From positions 1,054,781-1,118,780 of the forward strand of contig NZ_JAAOYW010000001.1 of assembly GCF_011761235.1 (NCBI RefSeq): a DNA stretch of 64,000 nucleotides, read 5' to 3'. This stretch comes from Frigoribacterium faeni (GTDB taxonomy: Bacteria; Actinomycetota; Actinomycetes; Actinomycetales; Microbacteriaceae). Made by a program: the position numbers and the translations under genes. Below are positions 1 to 8,947 of the stretch, in pieces (position 1 is the first letter of the stretch; each line of letters begins with the position of its first letter). The notes below the pieces were generated by a model. It did no database searches and was not told the origin of the DNA. It saw only the letters and a list, made by a program, of their open reading frames with translations.

Positions 1-1474
1 CCGCGACGGCGGCGTGGATCGCCGAGCCGAGGGCGGGGCCCTGCTCGCTGCGGATCGTCGAGATCGGCATGCGCAGCACGTCGCTGTAGGTCTGCATCAG
101 GTGGCGGTTCTTGAGCAGGCCGCCGGCGGCGATGAACTCGGTGACGGGAACGCCCGAGTCGTTGAACGCCTCGACGATGCGGCGCGTGCCGAAGGCCGTG
201 GCCTCGAGCAGGGCGCGGTAGCCGTCCTCGGGCGCGGTGCCGAGGGTCTGCCCGACGATCACGCCGCTGAGCTCGTGGTCGACGAGCACCGAGCGGTTGC
301 CGCTGTGCCAGTCGAGCGCGACGAGCCCGTGGGCGCCCACGGGCTGCTCGTACGCGAGGTCGGTGAGGTACTGGTGCACGCTGGTGCCCGCGGCCTCGGC
401 CGCGTCGACGGCCGACTGCGGCACCTGGTTGCGCACGTACCAGGCGAAGATGTCGCCCACGCCCGACTGGCCCGCCTCGTAGCCCCAGAAGCCGTCGGTG
501 ATGCCGCCGTCGACGGCGCCGCACATGCCGGGGACCTCGGCCAGCTCGGAGCCGTTCATCACGTGGCAGGTGCTCGTGCCCATGATGGCGACCATCTGGC
601 CGGGCTGGGTGGCCTTGGCGGCCGGGGCGGTGACGTGCGCGTCGACGTTGCCGACCGCGACGGCGATGCCCTCGGGCAGGCCGGTCCACGCCGCGGCCTC
701 GGCGGAGAGGGTGCCGGCGGCGTCGCCGAGCGCGCCGATCTCGTGGGCGACCTTGGTCTCGGCGAAGTCGGCGAAGTCGGGGTTCAGCGCGGCGAGGAAC
801 TCGCGGCTCGGGTACTCGCCATCCTGCAGGATCCCCTTGTAGCCGGCGGTGCAGGCGTTGCGCACGTACCGTCCGCTGAGCTGCCAGACGATCCAGTCGG
901 CGGCCTCCACCCAGTGCTCGGTCGCCGCGTAGACCTCGGGGTCCTCCTCGAGCAGCTGCAGGCCCTTGGCGAACTCCCACTCGCTCGAGATGAGCCCGCC
1001 GTAGCGGGGCAGCCACGACTCGCCGCGCTCGCGGGCGAGCTCGTTGATGCGGTCGGCCTGGCCCTGCGCCGCGTGGTGGCGCCACAGCTTGACGTAGGCG
1101 TGCGGGCGGTCGGCGAACTGCTCGAGCTCGTTGAGGGGCGTGCCGTCGGCGGTCGTCGGCACCATGGTGCAGGCCGTGAAGTCCGTGCCGATGCCGACGA
1201 CGGACGCCGGGTCGACGCCCGAGGCGGCCAGTGCCCGGGGCACGGCGCTCTTGAGCACGTCGACGTAGTCGCTCGGCACCTGCAGCGCCCACTCGGCGGG
1301 AAGGCGTTCGCCGCTGGTGGGGAGGGTGCGGTCGACGACGGCGTGCGCGTACTCGTGGGTGGCGGTGCCGAGCTCGGCGCCGTCGGAGACGCGGACGACG
1401 ACCGCCCGTCCGCTCAGCGTGCCGAAGTCGACGCCGACGACGTGTGCGTCGGGCGCGGCGGTGGTGTCTGCCAT
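1..1474 (-). CDS. araB: Ribulokinase, 5' part (cut by window edge)
   Basis: The first 491 codons of an FGGY-family sugar kinase are present; the family is usually about 550 residues, so the C-terminus lies outside the window. The N-terminus has the phosphate-binding VGVDFGTLSGR, and further on come GTDFTACT, KLWRHHAA and GNVDAHVTAPAA, all typical of L-ribulokinase, which phosphorylates L-ribulose in L-arabinose catabolism. The start ATG at 1474-1472 follows an AGGAC-type ribosome binding site. A promoter and a LacI-type operator lie just upstream (1540-1581), and a LacI regulator gene precedes it. It is probably the first gene of an ara operon continuing to the left. Confidence 0.9.
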   Translation of the reverse strand, partial: MADTTAAPDAHVVGVDFGTLSGRAVVVRVSDGAELGTATHEYAHAVVDRTLPTSGERLPAEWALQVPSDYVDVLKSAVPRALAASGVDPASVVGIGTDFTACTMVPTTADGTPLNELEQFADRPHAYVKLWRHHAAQGQADRINELARERGESWLPRYGGLISSEWEFAKGLQLLEEDPEVYAATEHWVEAADWIVWQLSGRYVRNACTAGYKGILQDGEYPSREFLAALNPDFADFAETKVAHEIGALGDAAGTLSAEAAAWTGLPEGIAVAVGNVDAHVTAPAAKATQPGQMVAIMGTSTCHVMNGSELAEVPGMCGAVDGGITDGFWGYEAGQSGVGDIFAWYVRNQVPQSAVDAAEAAGTSVHQYLTDLAYEQPVGAHGLVALDWHSGNRSVLVDHELSGVIVGQTLGTAPEDGYRALLEATAFGTRRIVEAFNDSGVPVTEFIAAGGLLKNRHLMQTYSDVLRMPISTIRSEQGPALGSAIHAAVA

Positions 1475-1539
1475 GGAACGTCCTTGTCCTGGTGGTGCAT
1501 GCCCCGGAGGAGCGGGTCGAGTGGGGTGCCCACGCGAAA

Positions 1540-1581
1540 GTGAGCGCTCACATTGTCGCACGGCCGAGGCGCCGCGTGCAA
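1540..1581 (-). promoter_or_regulatory. araB promoter with LacI-type operator
   Basis: Read on the minus strand: a -35-like TTGCAC (1581-1576), 18 bp, a -10-like GACAAT (1557-1552), directly followed by the perfect palindrome GTGAGCGCTCAC (1551-1540). A repressor there would cover the transcription start. The same 12-mer lies at 7332-7343 and 10241-10252. Confidence 0.75.
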
Positions 1582-1607
1582 CGCGGACGGGCCGTCGGCG
1601 AGCGGGC

Positions 1608-2597
1608 TCAGCCGCGCGGAGCCGAGGTCGAGCGACGCACGACGAGCTCGGGCCGCATCGGCGCGACGGCCTCGTCGTCGCCGGCGAGGACCGCCTCGAC
1701 CGTGTCCATGATCCGGCGGCCGAGCGCCTCGAAGTCCTGGCGCACGGTCGTGAGCGGCGGCAGGTAGTGGGCCGCCTCGGGGACGTCGTCGAAGCCGACG
1801 ACGCTGACGTCGCGCGGCACGTCGAGGCCGGCGTCGCCGAGGGCGTGGACGGCCCCGAGCGCCATCTGGTCGTTGGCGCAGAAGACGGCGGTGACGTCGC
1901 CGCGGGCGGCGAGCTCGGCGCCGAGCCGGTGGCCGGAGGCGGGGGTCCAGTCGCCGCGCAGCAGCGGACCCGGCTCGAGCCCCAGGCGCTCGCACGCCCG
2001 GCGCCAGCCCCGTTCGCGGTCGCGGCCGTCCATCCAGGCCTCGGGCCCCGCCACGTGCGCGACCGAGCGGTGCCCCAGCGCGGCCAGGTGCTCGACGGCG
2101 AGCTCGGCACCGGCCGCCTGGTCGATCGACACCGCGTGGTGGCCGTCGTCGGCGACGCTGTCGGCGGTGACCAGCGGGACGGACACGCGGGAGGAGCGGA
2201 GCACGTCGAGCGCCTCGGCGTCGGGGGCGATGAGCACGATGGCCGCCACGGCCTGGCCGACGAAGGCGTCGACCGCCTGCTCGACCGCCCGGGTGTCGTC
2301 GCCGTCGAGGGTGGCCATCGACACCTGGTAGCCGGCCCGGCGCGCGGCGCCGTTGAAGCCGTGCATCGTGCTGGACGGGCCGTAGAAGGGGAACCCGGTG
2401 CTGATCAGGCCGATCGACCGGGTCTTGCGACTGGCGAGCGCTCGGGCCGTGAGGCTCGGCCGGTAGCTGAGCTTCTCGACCGCGGCGTCGACCTTGGCCT
2501 TCGTGGCGGGCCGGACGGTCGGGTCGCCGTTGACGACTCGCGACACCGTCTGGTGCGAGACGCCGGCCACGGCCGCGACGTCGAAGAGGGTTGCCAC
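1608..2597 (-). CDS. LacI-family transcriptional regulator, predicted arabinose regulator
   Basis: The 329-residue protein has an N-terminal LacI helix-turn-helix (LFDVAAVAGVSHQTVSRVVNG) and hinge, then a periplasmic-binding-protein fold with typical LacI blocks (CANDQMALGA, VSVVGFDDV). It lies between araB and the sugar ABC transporter, all on the minus strand. It is the natural candidate to bind the GTGAGCGCTCAC palindromes at 1540, 7330 and 10240. No such palindrome lies ahead of its own start, so it does not appear autoregulated through that site. The family and local role are clear; the effector (arabinose or a derivative) is inferred from araB. Confidence 0.88.
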   Translation of the reverse strand: MATLFDVAAVAGVSHQTVSRVVNGDPTVRPATKAKVDAAVEKLSYRPSLTARALASRKTRSIGLISTGFPFYGPSSTMHGFNGAARRAGYQVSMATLDGDDTRAVEQAVDAFVGQAVAAIVLIAPDAEALDVLRSSRVSVPLVTADSVADDGHHAVSIDQAAGAELAVEHLAALGHRSVAHVAGPEAWMDGRDRERGWRRACERLGLEPGPLLRGDWTPASGHRLGAELAARGDVTAVFCANDQMALGAVHALGDAGLDVPRDVSVVGFDDVPEAAHYLPPLTTVRQDFEALGRRIMDTVEAVLAGDDEAVAPMRPELVVRRSTSAPRG

Positions 2598-2698
2598 TGT
2601 CTGATCCTAAGGTCGGCGGGTCCGGGCAGCCGTGGTGCGGCGGCGGCGGGCGACGGGGTGCGAGGGCGGGCGGGCGAGGCCGGGCGAGGGCGGGCGAC

Positions 2699-2784
2699 GT
2701 CGAGCGCTCAGGCACGGGCGACGGCGTCGCCCGGAGACGACGGAGGCGCGGTCCCCCCTGGGCCGCGCCTCCTGAGTCGTCGAC
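2699..2784. repeat. 86-bp inverted-end element A
   Basis: Left end GTCGAGCGCTCAGG (2699-2712), right end CCTGAGTCGTCGAC (2771-2784). This copy encloses the terminator hairpin at 2742-2772. It lies between the permease and lacI. Confidence 0.7.
2742..2772 (-). terminator. Hairpin terminator downstream of the sugar permease
   Basis: GGAGGCGCGG (2742-2751) pairs with CCGCGCCTCC (2763-2772) around an 11-nt loop, about 50 bp past the permease stop. There is no T-run, as is usual in such GC-rich genomes. Confidence 0.6.
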
Positions 2785-2820
2785 CGACCGACCGGTCGAC
2801 GAGCCTCGCCGTGCTGCTGG

Positions 2821-4089
2821 TTACTTGCCGCTGGAGGCGGCGCGACGCTTGTTGAAGACGTCGAACGCGACCGCGGCGAGCAGCACGAGCCCCTTGATGA
2901 GGCTCTGGTACTCGGTGCCGACGCCGAGGATCGACATGCCGTTGTTCAGGATGCCGATGATCAGGCCGCCGACGATGGCGCCGGTGACCGTGCCGATGCC
3001 GCCCGTGACCGCCGCGCCGCCGATGAAGACGGCCGCGATGGCGTCGAGCTCGAACCCGTTGCCGGCGCTGGGGCTGGCGAGGTTCAGCTGGCCGGTGAAG
3101 ACCAGGCCCGCGAGGGCGGAGATGACGCCCATGTTCACGAACAGCAGGAACGTGACGCGCTTGGTCTTGATGCCGGACAGCTCGGCGGCGTGCAGGTTGC
3201 CGCCGATGGCGTAGACGTGGCGGCCGAACACCGAGTTCTTCATGACGGTCGAGTACACGACCACGAGCACGGCGAGCACGACCAGGACGATCGGGGTGCC
3301 CGAGTAGCTGGCGAGCAGGAACCCGATGTACATGACGAGCGCGACGGTGAAGACCATCTTCGTGATGAACCAGAGGAACGGCTCGTCCTCGAGCTGGTAC
3401 TTGCGACGGGTCGCACGACCGCGCAGGCCGGTGCCGATCAGGGCGATCGAGGCGATCAGGCCGAGCACGAGCGTGAGCGGCTCGTAGCCGGTGGTGCCGA
3501 ACGCGGGCAAGAAGCCCGAGCCGATGTCGCGGAACCCCTGGGGGAAGGGCGAGATCTGCTGGTTCTGCAGGGCGATCTGCGCGGCGCCGCGGAACGCGAG
3601 CATGCCGGCCAGGGTGACGATGAACGCCGGGATGCCGAAGTAGGCGATCCAGAAGCCCTGCCACGCGCCGACGAGTCCGCCGAGCACCAGGCACAGCACG
3701 ACGGCGACCGGCCAGGGCAGGCCCCACTGGGTGATCATGACGCCGGCCATGGCGCCCGTGAACGCCACGATCGAGCCGACCGAGAGGTCGATGTGCCCGG
3801 CGATGATCACCATCACCATGCCGATGGCGAGGATCAGGATGTAGCTGTTCTGCACCACCAGGTTCGACACGTTGATCGGCGCCAGGGTGATGCCGTTCGT
3901 CGTGATCTGGAAGAACAGCACGATGACGATCAGCGCGATGAACAGGCCGATCTGGCGAAGCTGTCCGCCGAGGTACGAGACCGCGCCGAGGAGGGGGTTC
4001 CCGCCGGAGCCGCTCTGCGGCTGACGGGAGGTGGGCGACCCGCCCGTGGGCTTCGGGTCGGTGGCCTGGGTGGGGCTAGGCGCGCTCAT
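2821..4089 (-). CDS. Sugar ABC transporter permease (XylH/GguB/MmsB type)
   Basis: The 422-residue integral membrane protein has multiple hydrophobic segments and the BPD_transp_2 pattern of pentose and multiple-sugar importers ([41 protein letters not shown], near the C-terminus [15 protein letters not shown]). It forms the membrane channel fed by the binding protein at 5724-6854. Its ATG lies 14 bp inside the end of the ATPase gene, so the two are translationally coupled. The first 30 residues are a Ser/Pro/Gly-rich cytoplasmic tail. A terminator hairpin follows. Confidence 0.93.
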   Translation of the reverse strand: MSAPSPTQATDPKPTGGSPTSRQPQSGSGGNPLLGAVSYLGGQLRQIGLFIALIVIVLFFQITTNGITLAPINVSNLVVQNSYILILAIGMVMVIIAGHIDLSVGSIVAFTGAMAGVMITQWGLPWPVAVVLCLVLGGLVGAWQGFWIAYFGIPAFIVTLAGMLAFRGAAQIALQNQQISPFPQGFRDIGSGFLPAFGTTGYEPLTLVLGLIASIALIGTGLRGRATRRKYQLEDEPFLWFITKMVFTVALVMYIGFLLASYSGTPIVLVVLAVLVVVYSTVMKNSVFGRHVYAIGGNLHAAELSGIKTKRVTFLLFVNMGVISALAGLVFTGQLNLASPSAGNGFELDAIAAVFIGGAAVTGGIGTVTGAIVGGLIIGILNNGMSILGVGTEYQSLIKGLVLLAAVAFDVFNKRRAASSGK

Positions 4090-5626
4090 TGACGGGGCTC
4101 TCTCGTTCGAGGGTCATGTACTTCAGGAGGAACTCGGGGGTCGCCTCGGCGATCGGCACGTCGGCCGTGATGCGGCCCTCCGAGAGGGTGTAGACGCGGT
4201 CGCAGATGCCGAGCAGCTCGGGCAGCTCGCTCGAGATGACGATCACTCCCTTGCCGGCGTCCGCGAGCTGGTTGATGATCGTGTAGATCTCGTACTTGGC
4301 GCCGACGTCGATGCCGCGGGTGGGCTCGTCGAGGATGAGCACGTCGGGGTCGGTGTACATCCACTTCGACAGCACGACCTTCTGCTGGTTGCCGCCCGAG
4401 AGCTTGCCCGTCAGGGCGGCCACGTTCGGCGCCTTGATGTTCATGCTCTTGCGGTACTTCTCGGCGACCGTGCTCTCTTCCGAGCTGTTGACGAAGCCGG
4501 CCTTCGCGAGCTTGCGCAGGGCCGAGCCCGAGACGTTGCGGGTGATGTCGTCGATCAGGTTGAGGCCGTACTTCTTGCGGTCCTCGGTGGCGTAGGCGAT
4601 GCCGGCCGCGATGGCCTTGCTCACCGTGCTCGTGTCGATCTTCTCGCCCCGCTTGTAGACGGTGCCCGAGATGCCGGTGCCGTAGCTCTTGCCGAAGACG
4701 CTCATGGCGAGCTCGGTGCGGCCGGCGCCCATCAGGCCCGCGATGCCGACGATCTCCCCGGCCCGGACGTTCAGGTTCGCCTGGTGGATGATCTCGCGGG
4801 TCGCGTCGAGCGGGTGGTGCACCGTCCAGTCCTCGATGCGCAGCAGCTCCTCGCCGACGTGCGACTCGTGGGCCGGGTAGCGGCTCTCGAGGTCGCGGCC
4901 GACCATGCCCTTGATGATGCGGTCCTCGGTGACCTCGCCGGCGTGCATGTCGAGGGTCTCGATCGTCTTGCCGTCGCGGATGATCGTGACCTTGTCGGCG
5001 ATCGCCTTGATCTCGTTGAGCTTGTGGCTGATGATGATCGACGTGATGCCCTGCCCCTGCAGGCTCTTGATCAGGTCGAGCAGGTGGGCCGAGTCGTCGT
5101 CGTTCAGGGCGGCCGTCGGCTCGTCGAGGATGAGCAGCTTCACCCGCTTCGAGAGCGCCTTGGCGATCTCGACGAGCTGCTGCTTGCCGACGCCGATGTC
5201 GGTCACCTTCGTGACGGGGTTGTCGCGCAGGCCGACGCGGGCCAGCAGGCCGGCCGCGTCGAGGTTCGTCTTGTTCCAGTCGATGAAGCCGCCCTTGGCC
5301 TGCTCGTTGCCGAGGAAGATGTTCTCGGCGATCGACAGGAAGGGGCTGAGCGCGAGCTCCTGGTGGATGATGACGACGCCCGCGGCCTCGGAGTCGTTGA
5401 TGTTCTTGAAGTCGACGGGCTGGCCGTCGAGCAGGATCTGGCCGTCGAAGGAACCCGAGGGGTAGACCCCCGACAGCACCTTCATGAGCGTCGACTTGCC
5501 GGCGCCGTTCTCGCCGCAGATCGCGTGGACCTGGCCGCGCTCGACCTCCAGCGTGACGTCCTGCAGGGCCTTGACGCCGGGGAACGTCTTCGTGATGTCG
5601 CGCATCTCGAGGATCGTGTTCGCCAC
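4076..5626 (-). CDS. Sugar ABC transporter ATP-binding protein (XylG/GguA type)
   Basis: The 516-residue protein carries two tandem nucleotide-binding domains, as in ribose/xylose/multiple-sugar importers. Walker A of domain 1 is GENGAGKST. The second domain has the degenerate A site (GLMGAGRTE) with [14 protein letters not shown] and a Walker [14 protein letters not shown], the usual asymmetry. I chose the GTG start at 5626 because a GAAGGA ribosome binding site precedes it and [21 protein letters not shown] is the canonical N-terminus; an ATG at 5698 would run through the intergenic hairpin. It overlaps the permease gene and follows the binding-protein gene by 97 bp. Confidence 0.93.
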   Translation of the reverse strand: MANTILEMRDITKTFPGVKALQDVTLEVERGQVHAICGENGAGKSTLMKVLSGVYPSGSFDGQILLDGQPVDFKNINDSEAAGVVIIHQELALSPFLSIAENIFLGNEQAKGGFIDWNKTNLDAAGLLARVGLRDNPVTKVTDIGVGKQQLVEIAKALSKRVKLLILDEPTAALNDDDSAHLLDLIKSLQGQGITSIIISHKLNEIKAIADKVTIIRDGKTIETLDMHAGEVTEDRIIKGMVGRDLESRYPAHESHVGEELLRIEDWTVHHPLDATREIIHQANLNVRAGEIVGIAGLMGAGRTELAMSVFGKSYGTGISGTVYKRGEKIDTSTVSKAIAAGIAYATEDRKKYGLNLIDDITRNVSGSALRKLAKAGFVNSSEESTVAEKYRKSMNIKAPNVAALTGKLSGGNQQKVVLSKWMYTDPDVLILDEPTRGIDVGAKYEIYTIINQLADAGKGVIVISSELPELLGICDRVYTLSEGRITADVPIAEATPEFLLKYMTLERESPVNERA

Positions 5627-5664
5627 GTGTTCCTTCTTTCGTGCATGGGGTGGGGCGGTGCGGT

Positions 5665-5710
5665 GGGACGCAGGAGGTGCGGGGCGGCTGCACCGCACCT
5701 CCTGCGTCCC
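5665..5710. promoter_or_regulatory. Perfect 18-bp hairpin between binding-protein and ATPase genes
   Basis: GGGACGCAGGAGGTGCGG (5665-5682) and its exact complement (5693-5710) flank a 10-nt loop. It sits 13 bp after the binding-protein stop, inside the operon. Such hairpins commonly protect the upstream mRNA or partly terminate transcription, so binding protein exceeds transporter. That role is inferred. Confidence 0.65.
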
Positions 5711-5723
5711 GAGGGAGGGGGAC

Positions 5724-6854
5724 CTACTTGAGGTCGGCCTCGGTGTAGTAGCCGCTGTCGACGAGGACTTCCTTGTAGTTGTCCTTCGTGACGATCGTGG
5801 GCTGGAAGAGGTACGTCGGGACGACCTTCTCGCCGTTGTCGTACGTCTTGTCGTCGTTCGTCTCAGGCGTCTTGCCGTTGAGGATGTCGTCGGCCATCAC
5901 GACGGACTGGTCGGCGAGCTGACGGGTGTCCTTGTAGATGGTCGAGTACTGCTGACCGGCGATGATCGACTTGACCGAGGCGGCCTCGGCGTCCTGGCCG
6001 GTGACGACCGGGAGGGCGTCGCTGGCGTAGCCGGCGCCCTCGAGCGCCGAGATGATGCCGATCGAGATGCCGTCGTAGGGCGAGAGCACGCCGTCGAGCT
6101 TGGTGCCGCCCGAGTAGGTCGAGGCGATCAGGTTCTGCATGCGCGCCTTGGCGGTGGCGGGGTCCCACTGCAGCGTGGCGGCCTGCGTGAACTGGTCCTG
6201 GCCGGAGCCGATCGTGAGCGAGCCGTCCTCGAGGTAGGGCTTGAGGGTGTCCATCGCGCCGCCGAAGAAGAAGTTGGCGTTGTTGTCGTCGGGGCTGCCG
6301 GCGAAGACCTCGATGGTCTTCTTCTCGGCGCCGTCGACCTTCTTGCCGTCGGCGTCGGCGAGGCCGAGGCCGGTGAGCAGGCTCGTGGCCTGGTCGACGC
6401 CGACCTTGTAGTTGTCGAACGACACGTAGTAGTCGACGTTCTCGTTGCCCGTCAGCAGGCGGTCGTACGAGATGACCTCGATGCCGGCCTTGGCGGCCGA
6501 GTCGAGCTGGTCGCTGAGCGAGCCGCCGTCGATCGACGCCACGATCAGGACCTTGGCGCCCTTGGTGATCATGTTGCTGACCTGCTGGACCTGCTGCGGG
6601 ATCTTGTTGTCGGCGTACTCGAGGTCGACCTTGTAGCCCTTGTCCTCGAGCGCGCTCTTGACGGCGTCGCCGTCCTTGATCCAGCGCTCGGAGACCTTGG
6701 TGGGCATCGCGACGCCGACCAGGGCACCGGCGTTGTCGCCGCTGTCGCTGCCGCTGCCGCTGTCGGCGCCACGGCCGCCGCCGCCGGCGCAGCCGGCGAG
6801 GGAGACGGCGAGGCCTGCGGCGACGATGCCGACGAGGAGCTTCTTGTTGTTCAC
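5724..6854 (-). CDS. chvE: Sugar-binding lipoprotein of ABC importer (ChvE type)
   Basis: The 376-residue protein has a lipoprotein signal peptide with lipobox LAGC and lipidated Cys22. A Gly/Ser/Asp linker and a type I periplasmic-binding fold follow ([56 protein letters not shown]), the pattern of multiple-sugar-binding protein ChvE. It captures aldoses outside the membrane for the transporter at 2821-5626. The promoter is about 500 bp upstream (7361-7389) with a LacI operator at the start site. ChvE-type proteins bind several sugars; arabinose or xylose fits the neighbouring araB. Confidence 0.92.
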   Translation of the reverse strand: MNNKKLLVGIVAAGLAVSLAGCAGGGGRGADSGSGSDSGDNAGALVGVAMPTKVSERWIKDGDAVKSALEDKGYKVDLEYADNKIPQQVQQVSNMITKGAKVLIVASIDGGSLSDQLDSAAKAGIEVISYDRLLTGNENVDYYVSFDNYKVGVDQATSLLTGLGLADADGKKVDGAEKKTIEVFAGSPDDNNANFFFGGAMDTLKPYLEDGSLTIGSGQDQFTQAATLQWDPATAKARMQNLIASTYSGGTKLDGVLSPYDGISIGIISALEGAGYASDALPVVTGQDAEAASVKSIIAGQQYSTIYKDTRQLADQSVVMADDILNGKTPETNDDKTYDNGEKVVPTYLFQPTIVTKDNYKEVLVDSGYYTEADLK

Positions 6855-7041
6855 GGGGATTCCTTCGTGTCCGTGTCATCTCGACGGCGTCGTCGATGAC
6901 GGATGGTGGTGCTGTGGGGTGGTGCAGGGATCGGCTGGCCGGGCGGCAGGACGTCGCGGGACCGGGCCGGGGTGCGGCGGGACGCGACCGGGGTCGTGTC
7001 GGGCCGGCCGACGCGCGGTGAGGCGCGCCGGAGCTGGGGGC

Positions 7042-7197
7042 CTAGGCGGGCGAGGTGGCGCGGGCCGAGGAGGCGCGGGTCGGCAGGGCCGAGGAGGCGC
7101 GGGTCGCCGACGGGGCGACGGTCGCGTCGGGCGACGCGGGCACGCGGTGGCTGGCGGGTGCGCCGGCGTGCGGGGCGGCGGGTGCGGTGCGGTTCAC
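7042..7197 (-). CDS. Possible leader ORF ahead of chvE
   Basis: A 51-codon ORF starts at GTG 7197 after a GAAGAGG-like ribosome binding site and encodes an Ala/Pro/Ser/Thr-rich peptide without recognisable motifs. It is the only short ORF with a plausible start inside the predicted 500-nt leader. High G+C favours chance open frames, so this could equally be non-coding leader. Confidence 0.2.
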   Translation of the reverse strand: MNRTAPAAPHAGAPASHRVPASPDATVAPSATRASSALPTRASSARATSPA

Positions 7198-7329
7198 GGG
7201 TGACCTCTTCGTCAGGTGGTGTGTCGCGGGTGCGGCTGCGCTGGGTGTGTCTCGGGTGCCGACCGTACCGTGGAGCGGGCCGTGGGTGCGGTGGCCGCGC
7301 CGAGCGGTGCCGGGCGATGTGACCGTTTC

Positions 7330-7389
7330 ATGTGAGCGCTCACATCTGTGGTCCGGGGCAACTATGAACGAGGCCGTGACCGATGTCAA
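7330..7389 (-). promoter_or_regulatory. Promoter and LacI operator of the sugar importer operon
   Basis: Minus strand: consensus -35 TTGACA (7389-7384), 17-bp spacer, -10 CATAGT (7366-7361). The 16-bp perfect palindrome ATGTGAGCGCTCACAT (7345-7330) starts 15 bp after the -10 box, a roadblock position. It shares its core with the operators at araB and the oxidase gene. Confidence 0.85.
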
Positions 7390-7471
7390 GTCGCGCACAC
7401 GGGGGTCAGGGTTCACACGCCGGATACACGCCGTTCACGGGCCTGAGCGGAACGCGGTGCACCATGTGCCC

Positions 7472-7789
7472 ATGATGACCGTCACGGCCACCGTCCACAC
7501 CGCGCACGACAGCGCCGGACTGTTCTGGCTGTCGCGGCGGCTGCTCGCCGAGCACACGACCGCCCGGGTCGACGAGGGCCAGTACCTCGTGCAGCTCGCC
7601 GACGCGGGCACCGTGCTGCTCACCGAGCTGCCCGACATGCTGCGCTTCGACGTCGTCGTCCGCGACGAGCTCGCCGGCCGGCGCACGCGCCGCGCCCTCG
7701 AGGGCGTGCTCGCGCGCTGGTCGCTCGGCGCCGTCTCGGCGGTCACGTGGCAGACGGCGCCGCTCGGGGCGGAGCCGCTCAGCGCGTAG
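7472..7789 (+). CDS. Hypothetical protein, 105 aa
   Basis: The small protein starts at ATG 7472 (a second ATG follows at once). It reads as a mixed alpha/beta cytoplasmic domain (SRRLLAEHTTARVDEGQYLV, LPDMLRFDVVVRDELAGRR) without signal peptide or membrane segment. I do not recognise the family. It lies alone between the importer promoter, which points away from it, and the convergent epimerase gene. The opposite strand also has an open frame here, but codon use and the globular sequence favour this one. Confidence 0.5.
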   Translation: MMTVTATVHTAHDSAGLFWLSRRLLAEHTTARVDEGQYLVQLADAGTVLLTELPDMLRFDVVVRDELAGRRTRRALEGVLARWSLGAVSAVTWQTAPLGAEPLSA

Positions 7790-7924
7790 GCGACCCGGCC
7801 TGCGGGCCCTCGGCGCGCCCCCTCGGGGCCAGGGCCGCCCGCGGGGGCGACCTGGCCTGCGGGGCCGCGCCGCGCCTCCTCGGGTTCGGCGACCGAGTCA
7901 GGCGACGGGGTCAGACGGTGGCGG

Positions 7925-8947
7925 TCAGGAGATCGCCGCGATGGTCCACGACGCCGTGTGCGACTCCCCCGGCGCGAGGCGGACGAGGTCGACCCCGCTC
8001 GTGAAGGCGTCGGGCGGGCAGGTCATCGGCTCGACGGCGAGGCCGAGGCGGTCGAGCTCGGGCTCGGGCCGGTCGCCCGTGTGCACCTGCACCCAGGGCA
8101 GCTCGGACACGGCCCACGACATGGCGACCCCGCGCCCGTCGCCGGCGACGACCTCGACCGTCGCACGCCCGTCGGGCCCGCCCTCGATCTCGGTGAACGC
8201 GTGGTCGACGAACAGGTCGCCGACGACGCGCGCCTCGCGGAAGTCGAAGCCCTCTCGCTCGGTGACGCCGTGCACGCCGGTCGGCACGAGGCGGTCGTCG
8301 GTGACCTCGAGGTAGCTCGCCGCGGGCAGCCGCAGCGACCAGTCGTCGACGCGCCCCTCGCCCGCGACGAGGTAGGGGTGCGGGGCGACCCCGTACGGCG
8401 CCGTGCCCTGGCCGACATTCGTCGCGGTGACCGTGGTGACGAGCCCCGTGTCGCCGAGCTCGTAGGTCGCCCGCAGCTCGAGGCGGAACGGGTAGCCGTC
8501 GCTCGGCGCGAGCGTCGTCACGAGGGAGGCGCGGTGCGGCCCCTCGGAGCCGGCCGCGTCGACGTCCCAGTCGCTCCACTGCACGAGGCCGTGCAGGGCG
8601 TGGCCCCGCTCGACCTCGGTGATCGGCAGCTGGCGCTCGACGCCGTCGTCGTCCTCCCACGAGCCGTCGACGACGCGGTTCGGCCACGGGGCGAGCAGGG
8701 CGCCGCGGTACAGCGGACGCACCTCGTCGAGGCCGAAGGGCACGACCAGGTCGCGGCCGTCGTGCGTCAGCGAGCGCAGGGTCGCGCCGACGCCGGCGAG
8801 CTCGGCGCGGTAGGGGCCGTGCTCGAGCACCGTGCGGGCGCCGCTGACCGGGAGGGTCGCGGCGGTCGTCGTCGGGGCGTCGGTCGTCGGGGCGTCGGCC
8901 GTCGTCTGGGCGTCGGTCGAGCTGTCGGTCGAGGTGGTCTCAGGCAC
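7925..8947 (-). CDS. Aldose 1-epimerase family protein
   Basis: The 340-residue galactose-mutarotase fold has LLAPWPNRVVDG near residue 85, HALHGL, catalytic-His region YGVAPHPYLV, and catalytic-Glu region GLAVEPMTCPPDAF near the C-terminus. It interconverts alpha and beta anomers of aldoses. About 30 N-terminal residues are a Thr/Ala/Asp-rich repeat (TTDAPTT) encoded by a short tandem repeat and probably disordered. The gene overlaps the upstream oxidase gene by 8 bp, so the two form one operon under the LacI operator at 10240. Confidence 0.9.
   Translation of the reverse strand: MPETTSTDSSTDAQTTADAPTTDAPTTTAATLPVSGARTVLEHGPYRAELAGVGATLRSLTHDGRDLVVPFGLDEVRPLYRGALLAPWPNRVVDGSWEDDDGVERQLPITEVERGHALHGLVQWSDWDVDAAGSEGPHRASLVTTLAPSDGYPFRLELRATYELGDTGLVTTVTATNVGQGTAPYGVAPHPYLVAGEGRVDDWSLRLPAASYLEVTDDRLVPTGVHGVTEREGFDFREARVVGDLFVDHAFTEIEGGPDGRATVEVVAGDGRGVAMSWAVSELPWVQVHTGDRPEPELDRLGLAVEPMTCPPDAFTSGVDLVRLAPGESHTASWTIAAIS

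Larger units (their letters stand above)
6855..7471. other. Long 5' leader and promoter region of the sugar importer
   Basis: No convincing long gene is present. It contains a consensus-like minus-strand promoter (7361-7389), a 16-bp LacI-type palindrome (7330-7345), a possible 51-codon leader ORF (7042-7197) and two copies of GGAGGCGCGG near 7067 and 7090. The implied transcript leader before chvE is about 500 nt. Confidence 0.6.
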
